64,000 bases of DNA. Source: Hypericum androsaemum. Its lineage: Eukaryota > Streptophyta > Magnoliopsida > Malpighiales > Hypericaceae. A program made the position numbers and the translations under genes. The notes beneath the pieces are model-generated. The model was not told the origin of the DNA and searched no databases. It was given only the letters and a program-made list of their open reading frames with translations. Below, piece after piece: positions 22,701-33,405 of this stretch (the first letter of the stretch is position 1; the number at the start of each line of letters is the position of its first letter). Where the stretch lies: positions 19,667,912 through 19,731,911 of the forward strand of contig OZ023188.1 in NCBI GenBank assembly GCA_963995505.1, given 5' to 3'.

Positions 22701-24299
22701 TGATGAGTGTGAAAACACTATATCATCTATGTATGTTTTAGTGTCAATTTTCCATTGTTTCTAGTATTGTTGTGTGTTATTTATCGTTGTATTGTTATAT
22801 TTCGTGTTTTGAACGTTCTAGTATAGTTATTGTGATTTTCATTAGTTTTGTTCATTTTTATTTCTAGGAGGCTTTGTGGTGATGCAGGGAGGATATTGGT
22901 CTACTTTGGAGCGTGTCAAAGGTGTTCGGATCAGCCTTGCGGATTGGTGCACGATCGGGAAGGTGACTACATTGGGCGAATTGACCTTGAGAGACTTAAA
23001 TGAAGATAACTTTTGCATATGAAGTCCAATAGAGACAAGTGAGACGGTTCTGGAAAGAAGATATCCGGAGCTATAACTTTGTCTTTATAGTCGTCTTCAA
23101 ATTCGAAGTCTAAGAGGGCCACAAATGCGCATGAAGTCAAGCTCTAAATCTGAGGACTCGCCTGACCGAAATCGGCTAAAATTTCGGGACCATTCCGGAA
23201 TTTGTCAGGACGTTTTCTTGGCTGCCATCCCACACCCTTTTGGCTGGAATTCTACTAACAAACTCTCCATACTCCACTACCTTCCATTGTCTCCCACTAT
23301 CTCCAATTGTCTCCCACTATCTCCCACTCCACTCTTCCATACTCCACTAATACTTTGACCACTATCATTGAATTCACTCTTCCTTCCTCCAACAAAAAGA
23401 TTTCCGTGGCTCCTCTCCCTCCCTTGGACCAAAAACGTGGATCACTATTGAAGAGGAGAAGAAGAGAAAAACGTGGCCATCCTTTGAAGAAGCAAGGAGA
23501 GGAAGTGTAGAGAGAGCTTGGAAGGAACAAGAAGAAGGAGCTAGGAAGAAGCTCTTGAAGACTCATTGAGCATTTTCTAAACTCTATCTTTGTTGTTAAT
23601 GTGCTATTTACTTTGTTCAATGGATAATTTGTGTTGTTTGTTGAACATGAGTGAGTAGTCAATTTGTGGGTTAGGTGCCTTGATGGCTTCTACTACTTAG
23701 CCTATGGTTTTGTGGGGTTAATATGTTAAGGTTTATGAACTAGTTAATATGTTTAATGCTTAATCTTGATTGATCACCTTGATTATGAACTAAGTTAATG
23801 CTAATCGCCGGGAGGGGTTAGGATTGACGGACCATTTAACTAGTTAACTAGTTGCCTATTGTAGAGGGATCTCTTTAGGTGGTTAGTTGTCCAAAGGATG
23901 ATGTTGATAATCGGTAGTTAGTTGGATTAGTTGGCTAATTAGTCGCGGGAGCGCGGTTGGTTCACCTAAGCCTAATTAACCATCGATTTAGACTAATCGG
24001 TCGCGGGAGCGTTGATTAGTTGCTTAAGGAACATCCGGACCATAACACGAACTCAATAAAACCCACATGCCATTTGGTTATTTAGTTGTCATTAGCACCA
24101 AGCCCACTCTTTCCTTTATTGTTTACATCTTCTCGTTATTTAGTCGTTGTAGTAACCAATTCGTGTAGGAATTGACAAATCCATCACTCGTAGTCCTAAA
24201 CTAGTGGTGAAGTCGAATTTGCGGCCTAGCTTAGTCCTTGTGGGACGACAATCCCGTACTTACTCTTTATTGCAAGAAGGGTGAAAATCATTCCTTTCA
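22701..24299 (+). repeat. nested Gypsy 3' LTR
   Basis: 1599 bp, complete, TGATGAGTGTG to ATTCCTTTCA, followed by the GCTTC duplication. Confidence 0.92.
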
Positions 24300-24304
24300 G
24301 CTTC

Positions 24305-24830
24305 TGAGGTATTTTTGGATATAAATCTTTATTCAGAAAATGACATTTTGACTACTAGGGCATACAATAGATCGATGTCATCACATTTGAATCGTCAAAC
24401 ACAAACGATTCCTCGAAATCTTAATTCCGAGTATGTAATCAACCTCTCTCATACCTTTTATCTCAAAGTTGGCTGAAAACTACACTTTGACCTTGATAAG
24501 ATATCTTTAGTCAATTCTGGCTATTCGTATGCCATCTACATACAATATACAATGACAAACTTTTTCTTGAGTATTTAAAATAGACATCATAGTACTCGTC
24601 AATCAATTCGAAATCATATGACATGATCGAAATCAAACGACGAGTACAACACTGTCTTGAAGACTATATGAGGCCATGAGCAAATCTTAACATTAGCAAA
24701 CTCTAAGTTTACTGCCTCATTCTTTTGGATTTGACCCTCTGGTTGAACCATATAGGTTTCTCCATCCAATTCTCCACCGAGAAGTACAGTCTTTACATCC
24801 ATTTGATGTAGCTCTAGATCAAGCAAGTCA
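24305..24830 (-). pseudogene. Copia-3 reverse transcriptase remnant
   Basis: The minus frame at 24614-24826 reads LHQMDVKTVLLGGELDGETYMVQPEG with local differences, a typical copia RT block. Further along the minus strand, 24531-24542 encodes YVDG followed by IRIA, corresponding to the catalytic YVDD. Frameshifts and stops separate the pieces. The nested Gypsy inserted just downstream. Confidence 0.8.
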
Positions 24831-25315
24831 TTATAGCCAGAATAAACTTAAAAGGCATGAATCTCACAACAACCGAGAATGACTTTTCATAGTCAGTGTC
24901 TTCACGTTGTGTGAATTCTATGACAGCTAAGCGAGTCTTTTATGCTTTGTGATCAAGAATCTATTAATTCTCAAATTGCGCCCCTTAGGTAGGTCAACAT
25001 TTAACCAGTTCTTAAATATGGTTTTGTTTTATAAAAGTCATAACTTTCTTCATTGCTCTAACTAATTTATTCTAATTGGGAACCGATAGAGCATCAGAAA
25101 TATACTTGTGTTCATTCTCATCTTATAGGATTTGCTAAGAGAGTATTTCCCACACCTTCGATCTTAAGTCGTTAGCGTGAAAAATTTATTCTTTTAGCTT
25201 CACAAAATTCCAGTTTTGATAAACATCTCTTATATTCATCGTAATTTGGAATCGTATTCCTACAGAAGTTATATTCCAAATTCACACTGAATTTTAGAAT
25301 TTTACTCCCACTGAG

Positions 25316-25537
25316 ATAAAGATCAATCATACTCTAACTGAGATTCATACTCATAATGAGATGAAGATCATTTTGATCATGAACTTCCGGATCAACCGGA
25401 GGTGGTAAATCTTCCTCCTCCATAATATAAAGATCAATCATACTCTAACTGAGATTCATACTCATAATGAGATGAAGATCATTTTGATCATGAACTTCCG
25501 GATCAGCCAGAGGTGGTAAATCTTCCTCCTCCATAAT
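25316..25537. repeat. 111-bp tandem duplication in Copia-3
   Basis: The sequence from ATAAAGATCAATCATAC to CTTCCTCCTCCATAAT occurs twice in tandem with an offset of 111 bp and very few differences. Confidence 0.9.
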
Positions 25538-26789
25538 TCTCCCACTCGGAAGGAGTGATCCAGATGATTCTAGCTCATCAGTTTTATACAAGGTAAGTCG
25601 CTACTCACCTCTCCCAATTTAGAAAATTTATTCTCCAAGAATATGACGTCTCGTGGTAAAAATTTATATCACTTGTCCATTGCGTTGTTCACCTATGAAC
25701 ACGTATCACTCAGATACTTATGAGTATTCGACAAAGACACTCTTTGTAAGATACTCACACAGATGGACGTAAGAAAATCTACTCTCACAGTCTTAAGTAG
25801 CTTAGATCAAGGTGTCGACCTATCTACAACTGGTGAGGAGTAGAAGTGACACTTAGAGGGCAAAAAAAAAATAGAACATATGTGGCGGTATGGAGCGTAC
25901 ATCCATCAAAGGATAAATGCTAATTTGCATCCGCTATCACATGTCTAATCATGTCAAGAAGAATTCAATTCCTTCTTTCCTCTATCTCATTCTAATGAGA
26001 TATGTAAGGAATGAACCACTCATGTTCAATCTATTTTTATCACATGAAATTTTTAAATCAGAAGATAACCATGACCACAATCAATTTGTAAGGTCTTGAT
26101 CTTCAGATCAAATTGATTCTCAACATTATACACGAATGCCTTCAAGTTACACAAAACTTTAGACTTGTGAGAAATCAAATAGATTTGACCATATCTAAAT
26201 ATAGTCATCTATGTGATAAAATAATAATAATAGGCCCCATGCCTTGCCCTCACATTCACTCGTCCACATACGTCAGAATGAATTAATTGCACTGAACAAT
26301 CATATCTAGTTATTTTGCCAAATAGCTCTCATTTAGGTTTTTCCATCTAGAAACGTTCGCATGTGGGTAAATACAGCTTTCTCTAAATACCCTTTAATCC
26401 TGCCTACACAAGACAATTCATGCGTTCTTGACCAATTTGGCCCAGTCTATAATATCACAACATAACATCATCTCGAGACGTTAGAAAAGTTGTGATCACG
26501 AAAAAACTATCACTATGTAAATCTCACAGATCAACATCCATGATGAGAAACCATTTATTAAATAACTAAAATGAGTAAAGACTTATCCAAAAAATTAATT
26601 AAGTGTGATGTACTCAATCATCTAATGGAAACTAAGAGTCAGTAAAAACTCAAACAGACATAAAATCCATGAATTTCTCGGAGTATATAACATGTCATGT
26701 AGAAGCACGGTATGTAGGCTCATTCTACATGAGCCAACCATTTGAACTTCTACTCATGTATATATAATGGAGCTTGTTCCAACTGGTAC

Positions 26790-27100
26790 TCATCGAAATT
26801 CGACAAATATTTCATATTTCTTTGTCACATGGTCTATCTCTATTGAATTGCCACTCACAATTAAGTGATATTCAATTAGAAGGGTGGAGGTAGACACATT
26901 TAATTCACTCATAAGTGAGTTAAATGAACGTCTCGTCTTCTCGGCAGTGCAACCTATTGCATAGTGCCCTTTCATTTGACAGTTAAAATATTTCAGCTCA
27001 GAAATGTTAGCCCTTAAGGTTCTTCTCACCCTCAGAACTCTTCTTTCGGGTTGAGTCCGGATTAAGTTTGTTCAGTTTCACTTTTTTATTTCTCAAAAAA
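26790..27100 (-). pseudogene. Copia-3 gag zinc knuckle and protease trace
   Basis: The minus frame 26790-27029 contains YFNCQMKGHYAIGC, a CCHC knuckle whose first cysteine is Tyr. It is followed by a segment VSGNSIEIDHVTKK that lines up with the usual VDSGATxHV protease motif but has lost the catalytic Asp. Confidence 0.6.
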
Positions 27101-29737
27101 TTCTATTTGCCTTCACCAGAGTGGTCAACCTTACTATTTGCTCCCACTGGAACAAACACTAGTCGCATACACCTCATGATAAACTTCGATTGCTAAGAGG
27201 CGGCCCTCTTTAAGCTTAAGATGACAGTTTGCATTCATGAAATGCCATAACATTATCAATATGCATTAGGGCCATTCACATGATCCAATTTTGTAAGCAT
27301 GGAACAGATTGAATTTCATACTCAACATTTGAGCATGTGGCCAGCCATAGCTAGCTTGCTGATCACAATGGACATCTCACATAGACACCTTTTTCATTGT
27401 GAGATCAACTCATTTATTGAGTACATCCACAGATTAGACTATAATCACATCAATAGTCTTTAGAACCTATTGTTCTTTCAACACATAGCTATCCACATAG
27501 CTTTGAGAAATTATGAATATTGTATGTCGAGAATCTTTTCAGCAATACAATAATTTACTAAACACTCATAACTTTTAACCTATATTAAAGTTCTCGATTA
27601 ACCACGAATTCGAAGAAAGTCGCAGGTATGCTTCCCCTCACCCTTCGAGAATTAATTTCAAACTTCAAATGTCAAAAGTTCTTCGCTTAGTAAATTCAAG
27701 TGGATATTTCTCATGGCTGTAATCATAAGCAATTAAATAAACAAATTATTTAATCGCAACAACACACATGCATTGTTATTACAATCATGAAAAATACATG
27801 AAGTTTTATACACATATGTACAAAAACTTCTAACAAGATTTAAAACCATACAAAAAATCTACGCATTATTAAAGATAATATCTCTATATACGACACGGGC
27901 TGGAACAGAGTTCATGATTGTCCACTTGCTAGGATAAGAGAATTCATGAACATATTCATGAGCACAGAAGCGACGTACTTTACGCCCACTTCGCAACCTC
28001 ATTGACTTATTATGAGGAATTTCCTCTAAAATTCCCTTCCCACCTAGATATGTAACCAGACGTTCCACAGCTTTTCTGTGAGTAGTCCCAGTTACTGGAG
28101 AAATGAAAGTGTCAACATCTTCCGTAATCTTTAGCGTAGCTAAAAGATCCATGAACATCAATACCCAGTTATACCCACTGTTATAACCTCCAACCAAGAT
28201 ACATTATTGTATCTCATTGTGAACAGATACAATATGCTCGGTAAGTACTTGTTCATTATCTTTATGCACCCTCCGAGAGATACGACGCTTTAATATCTTT
28301 CGGCGCATGTCTTGTGACTTTGCAACAAGCACAGGTGCAACACACTTTCTTGGACAACACTTCATCCTCATTGATAACCTGCATCATAATGCAAGTTATT
28401 TGGGTCAACTCACAAGTAGTCCCAATTGATTAAAATCACAATTTTAATTATATCAATGATAAAGGACACAAAGAATATTCATGATATAGTCTTTTATTGC
28501 GTGATTCTTATAGGTTATAATCTTTTCCATATTTTTAGTGTCTTAATTCTAAAAATATTGGTTTAAATATAGTTTAGAACTCATTCTAAAATATATGTTA
28601 TTGATTTTTAAAATTATCATAATAATTTTAAAATCAAAATTTTATTAAAAATAAAATTTTATTTGAATAAAACTCATTTTATTCAACCAAGTCTAAAAGA
28701 TAGACTCTTTTTAATCAAAATAGTCAAATGGGCCGCGTTGAAAAATATTGGCCCAAAAGCCCACACTCGCATTGACTTTAAAAGTCAAAATGTGGGTTGG
28801 GCTCTTTGAAAACCAAAAACGCCCAAAAAAAAAACGAACGGGCCGCGACGCGTACGGCCGGCGACGCGTTGACCACTCGGTCAAGCCCGCGTCCTTTTTT
28901 TTACTAGAAAATTACGTTTTTGCCCTTTTCGAGTATATATACTCCGGCAAAAAATCGTAAAATTACGGAATTGCCCTTTTCACAATCTCCTTCTTCTCCC
29001 TCTCCTTCTTCTTCGTCGATTGAAGAAGAGAAAACGGACGACCGACTCCGAAACCAAAAATAACGACGACCACGGTGAGAGGACGGCTAAGAGACGGCTG
29101 AGACCGGTCGCAACGGACTCGCCATAGTCTCACGAGCGCGTCAATAGCAACCTCGTGAGCCGTCATGCCTCCGATCACCATCCCCGTCATCTCTCCCTCC
29201 CGCGTATTTCCGGCGTCGCCGGCTTCATCCTCTCGATTCCGGCAACGTCGACGCGAAAAAATGGTATGAAGACGTCGGGGACTCATCGGGAATTCGAGAA
29301 AACTCGATTTCCGGCCTCCAAAACGTCGTATTTGATCGGATTGCGTCGGATGTTGATTTGGGGAAAAACGGGAGAAATTAGGGTTCTCCCCGATTTGGGG
29401 ATTTTGGCAAATATCAAAATGGTCCCTCAGGGTTTCACGCGTTTGCACATAAGGACAAATTCCTTATTGGTTTCAACGCGTACAAAAATACAGATTAGTC
29501 CCTGGGACTTTCACCCGTGTGCAAATAAGGACGAAGTCCTTTTATGGGCGTTTTGAACCACAATTTCAATTCAATCACCCGGACTTACCGGATTGTGCAC
29601 TCAGGGACAACAGAAACTATTTGCTTAAGAACACATCTACAAACATCCGATTTTTGAACTCTAAAAATCACATACATGATTTTTATTTTCAAAAATTAAT
29701 AGTATCCGGAACAAGAACCAATCAAGCTCTGATACCA
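27101..29737 (-). other. Copia-3 gag and leader region, degenerate
   Basis: Between the knuckle and the 5' LTR there is a minus frame at 27859-28197 that I do not recognise, an AT-rich part (about 28440-28720), and a GC-richer part (28730-29450) with a minus frame at 28963-29448. The primer-binding site complement lies at 29726-29737. No intact gag was found. Confidence 0.5.
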
Positions 29738-29738
29738 A

Positions 29739-30263
29739 TGATGATTTCTCATATCACATATATGTATATATATATGGCGAATATAACATATTACAATCTA
29801 GAAATCATATCATAAATAACGTTAAATAAATTCACGAATGAATTCGTTAAATCATAAACACACTTATTTGTTGTAGTGCAGTATCCACAGGATCGTAACA
29901 GATTCTTGTCATCGGTCGGTTCTTACTCACGGTATGTCGGAGTCAAGAACAATTTCCACGACCTCTATTTGCCTCGGAGTCGAATCGAGAACTTAGGGAT
30001 CAAATTCCCTTTATGTGTTTTTCCTATAATCCCAATTCTCCACCACTTTCATCTCTATCCCACCCTTTGCCTCGTTCTCCTTCTCCTTCATTTAAAGGAG
30101 AAATTATTCCCCACCTTAACCACTACAATGGTGGTTAGTCCACTAAGGCAAATTAGTGGGGCAATAATGAGTGGAAAAAATTAGTGGCTTGTCCACTAAA
30201 TTAGGAGGAGGTTAATTGATTGGATGTGGATTAATGAGGTTAATCATGGGTGATATACCAACA
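29739..30263 (-). repeat. Copia-3 5' LTR
   Basis: 525 bp, about ten differences from the partner LTR; followed by CATTG at 30264-30268. Confidence 0.92.
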
Positions 30264-30788
30264 CATTGGTGTTTGTTCTGTTTTACTGAGGTGGCTTTTT
30301 TTTATTTTCGTTGATTCATCTGGAACTGCTGCATCGGAAGGATATGAATAAAACGAGAAGTGTATTTGATGTAGGAGAGAGTGCAGTAGTAAAATACATG
30401 CAAAATGAAATGGCATGTATAGGTGAGTGGAGTACTCAGAAATATAAGGAAACTGTAATGGCAGATCGATTAAATAGAATTAGATAAAGAAGTACTCTCC
30501 GCGTTAACTTCCGAGTCACCCTCTTTTCTTGCTGTTACAAGCTTGCATAACATGCGGATAAAAGCAAGTCTGGTTCATAAAAGTTGGTAGATCTTGCAGT
30601 TAACAGTCCACATCCAAGAAAATAAATAAAGCAGATAGTTCGATAATTTGTCGCCTGCCTCCGCCATAATACTCCTTAAACTTTAGAGAAAAAGAATATG
30701 ATCTTTTGCAAAGTAATAGTATGTTTGAAATTGCATTTTCCAGATTATTGAAAAAATGTACACACTTACATGTTATTGGCTTGCGCAG

Positions 30789-32644
30789 GCATCATCCTAC
30801 TCCGACTAAAGACATGCTTGAACCTTTACTGCGAACAGCTGTTGCTGTTGGTCTCAACTTGGATGTTTCATCATCAAAAGCACTAGCAGATTCACTTGAC
30901 CATGCTGTGGTTAGCCTTTAGTACTTATTATCTACTTCACTTAGTGTTATCTCCTTTTCTTTAGCCTCATGTAAATTTCACATTTTCTAGGCTGATGATC
31001 CATACTTCAACAAGTTGATACGTATAATGGCAACGAGATGCATGACACAGGTTAAAGGAGATTTCCCTTTCCTCCTTAATTTCTGCCTGCCAGATTTCCC
31101 TCCTTGTTCCCTGCCACTTGTCCTTGTTTCCTGCCACTTGTTATAGTGGAGTTACTATGTAAGCTATATAAAAACTCTCACATGTACTAAATTATACAAG
31201 GCAACTCAGTTTGTTTACAGGTAACTGGCCACTGACAAGATTTCGACTTATTTTCTACTAGGGTTTGTTGGTTTCGTGTATTAACTTAATTTGGCTTCTT
31301 TCAGGCCATATATTTCTGTAGTGGGGATCCCAGCCCCACAGAGTTCCATCACTATGGGCTTGCAGCAGCACTCTATACTCATTTCACCTCACCTATTCGA
31401 AGATATGCTGGTTTGTAACAGTTTTTTTTTCTTAGGTTAACCTGGAAATGGATAACACGGTTGCCATTCCTGAACTTTTCTGGCTTTTCAGATGTCATCG
31501 TCCACAGATTGTTGGCGGCTTCTTTGTGAATATATAAACTTCCATCAATATTCCAAGACAGACCTCAGTTGACAGGCATTTCTGATAGTGAGACGCCTTA
31601 TCTGCTTATCTTGATATAGTTTTAATTCGGAGCAAGAAACCGGATGACTAAGCAAGGCCTATCATTTATTAAAGCTTCTGATAAAATGGATAACAAGTTG
31701 GTACATTGTGCAATTCTGTAGAGCTTCAGCACGGATTTTTGGGTCCTCAACTGCATCGTGGACGCATATTGTTGATTGATAAGCTATGTGTTATGCATGT
31801 ACAAGTACACTAAGTGTTGTGACCTTTCCAGATTTAAATTACCGACACAGAAATGCTCAAATGGCAAGTCGAGGCTCAGCGGAACTCCATACTCTTATAT
31901 ATTTCAGAAAGCGGTTCGTAAAATCTCTTTCTCACGCAAACACACAATACACCTGCATGTTTATACCTTTAGATGTAGCAGCATTTCCCTTGGAGTTGGA
32001 ACTTTGGGTCTCTGATCTCCGTGCTTTTTCATCATTGTAGACCCACGGATACAGAGGCAAGAATTGTGAAGATAAGATCCAATGGTTTCATTGTATTTGT
32101 GCCCAAGTGAGTTATTCTTCCTAATCTTCTTACTTTTTATGCATGATTCAATTGGAATATCTAGCTAGAGGCTTTCTGGTGAGGAAAATGGCTCAGCACA
32201 TAACTTTGGTCATCATATTGTTGGAGAGAATCCCACATCGGAAGTTGCATGTGGGTTGGGCCTGTTTATAAGGGTGGATGATCCACCTACTCACTACCTT
32301 AAGGTTTTGGGTAGAATATAGAAATTCCTATACATATCGGTCTACTTTAATTTGTGCTGGCCTTGAATCACGAGTGACCTAATGGTTGATGATTGTGTTT
32401 TCATGTATGAGTTGGTGGTAAGGATAGGTTTTGATTGTGGCATATAGACTTCTCGAGTTACTAAGAAAAGTATTCTGCAGGTATGGGATTGAAGGGCCAG
32501 TTTACCTGACACTGAAAAGTGAGAAAGGCGGTGGGGAATGGTATGTAGATGAGCAGCAGCAAAAAATCAGGAAAGATGGATGGTAGTCGTTCATATGGTA
32601 TCCGGCAAAGAGTCGACATCCAACCGAATCGACCCAAACTCTAA
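30789..32644 (+). pseudogene. RRP44A: RRP44A exons 16-22 (RNB end and S1-like domain) with a nonsense codon and a 4-bp duplication
   Basis: Exon 16 (30789-30909) continues HHPTPTKDMLEPLLRT. Exon 17 (30991-31050) gives DDPYFNKLIRIMATRCMTQ. Exon 18 (31305-31410) gives [17 protein letters not shown] and FTSPIRRYA. Exon 19 (31492-31587) gives DVIVHRLLAASL and then TGA at 31527-31529 in place of the usual glycine; the following IYKLPSIFQDRPQLTG is in frame after it. Exon 20 (31832-31913) has NYRHRNAQMASRGSAE, exon 21 (32041-32106) has TDTEARIVKIRSNGFIVFVP, and exon 22 (from 32481) has YGIEGPVYLTLK. In exon 22 a duplicated ATGG (about 32576-32583) shifts the frame into TAG at 32584. Without it the frame would run to the family-like PNRPKL end and stop at 32642-32644. 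Confidence 0.88.
32219..32332 (+). mobile_element. 114-bp solo-LTR-like element with TG...TA ends, copy A
   Basis: Begins TGTTGGAGAG and ends TTCCTATA, flanked by a perfect 5-bp duplication CATAT at 32214-32218 and 32333-32337. It lies in the RRP44A intron between exons 21 and 22. Same length and limits as copy B at 35293-35406. The 5-bp duplication points to LTR-retrotransposon integration, and the size to a solo LTR of a small (TRIM-like) family. Confidence 0.8.
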
Positions 32645-32879
32645 CTTACTCTGCTTTGAACTTCTTTATGCTGACAAATCATTCTTAAGTTTGTGGTTTA
32701 TGGTCGATTGTTAGCAGAAGACATGACAATGTCAATGGAAACATTGGAATGCATCCGATAAAATCGCCCTCAAGGATGAATAAATGCTCCTAATCAACTG
32801 CTTTTTAAGGAACACACACTTTCATTTATATAGACTACTAAAGACGCACGCACGATGCGAGTGCCGTTCTGTTTCAGGA
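32645..32879. other. RRP44A 3' flank
   Basis: Nothing recognised beyond a likely 3' untranslated or flanking sequence. Confidence 0.4.
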
Positions 32880-32945
32880 TTTTGAGATTTAGGGTTTGGG
32901 GGTTAGGAGTCCGGGGGTTTGGGGGTTAGGGTCCGGGGATCGGGA

Positions 32946-32982
<37 letters not shown>

Positions 32983-33405
32983 TTCGGGGTCCGTGTTTCT
33001 GGGTTTGAGGTCCGGGCGTCGGAGGTCAAGGTCCAGGGTTCCGGGGCCGGGGGAGGGATTCGGGGTTCGGGGTTCAGGGTCCGGGTCTAGGGGTCCAAAG
33101 TTCCAGGGTCAGGGGATTCGGGGGTCCGAGGGTCAGGTCTGGGGTTTGGGAGTCTGGGGGTCGGGGTCTGGGGTCCGGGGTACGGGGTTGGGGGTCCGAG
33201 GTCCGGGGGGTCGGGGTCCAGGGGTTTGGGGGTCTAGTGGTCTAGGGTTCGTGGTTCAGGGTCGGGATCTGAGGTCAAGGGTTTAGGGTCTGAGGAACCG
33301 ATGGTCAGGGGTCAGAGGAGGGGTCTGGGGTTCTAGGGGTCCGAGGCAGGGTTTGGGGTCCGTGGTACGGAGGGTCGAGGTCCAGGATTCGAGGTCCGGA
33401 GGAGA
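32880..33405 (+). repeat. G-rich degenerate minisatellite
   Basis: About 520 bp of variable 6-8 bp units such as GGGGTCC, GGGGTTC, GGGGTC, AGGGTTT. It starts next to TTTAGGGTTTGGGGG, which looks like the plant telomere unit TTTAGGG, and contains a stretch of near-perfect GGGGTC units at about 32945-32980. The + strand is almost free of C-runs, so many G-quadruplex arrangements are possible. Confidence 0.85.

Larger units (their letters stand above)
18074..24299 (+). mobile_element. nested Gypsy element (Athila/Tat-like), internally deleted
   Basis: The element lies inside Copia-3 on the opposite strand, with target duplication GCTTC at 18069-18073 and 24300-24304. The right LTR is complete (22701-24299, TG...CA). 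The left LTR lacks its last ~100 bp and runs straight into protease-coding sequence at 19573, so the primer-binding site and gag are deleted. The only coding remnant joins the protease end to the integrase C-terminus. A GTGTGGGGGTG tract precedes the right LTR. LTRs differ at about 18 of 1500 positions, fewer per base than in the host Copia-3, consistent with later insertion. Confidence 0.92.
15939..30263 (-). mobile_element. Copia-3, Ty1/copia retrotransposon interrupted by a nested Gypsy element
   Basis: 525-bp LTRs lie at 15939-16463 (3' LTR) and 29739-30263 (5' LTR), with TG...CA ends and a target duplication CATTG at 15934-15938 and 30264-30268. The minus orientation follows from the tRNA-Met primer-binding site (complement GCTCTGATACCA at 29726-29737) next to the right LTR and a purine tract next to the left LTR. 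About 10 of 525 LTR positions differ. Without the nested Gypsy and its duplicated site (6.2 kb) the interior is about 7 kb. Recognisable remnants are a zinc knuckle, a protease trace, and reverse transcriptase with YVDG in place of YVDD. No long frame is left, so it is a decayed copy. It fills the RRP44A intron between exons 15 and 16. Confidence 0.93.
1791..32644 (+). pseudogene. RRP44A: RRP44A/DIS3-like exosome exoribonuclease gene, degenerate, 22 exons over 31 kb
   Basis: The exons encode, in order, the CR3 cysteine motif and PIN domain, two cold-shock-like domains, the RNB catalytic domain with the SKDIDDALH active-site motif, and the C-terminal S1-like domain of DIS3/RRP44. In the family this protein is the nuclease subunit of the RNA exosome. 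Exons read by eye: 1791-1829, 1948-2185, 2283-2338, 2425-2547, 2637-2766, 7454-7694, 7847-8000, 8492-8732, 13820-13976, 14067-14135, 14554-14679, 14781-14833, 15373-15427, 15551-15650, 15802-15913, 30789-30909, 30991-31050, 31305-31410, 31492-31587, 31832-31913, 32041-32106, 32481-32644. Lesions: an apparent in-frame loss of about 20 residues in the PIN domain, a one-base frameshift near 2721, one RNB exon not found between 14834 and 15372, a TGA stop at 31527-31529, and a 4-bp duplication near 32576-32583 that creates a TAG at 32584. Three LTR retrotransposons occupy introns. A separate functional copy elsewhere in the genome is expected. Confidence 0.9.

Noticed and set aside
32896..33286. 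Arg/Gly-rich open frames in the G-rich minisatellite
   Set aside because: Composition reflects the repeat unit; different frames are open by chance.
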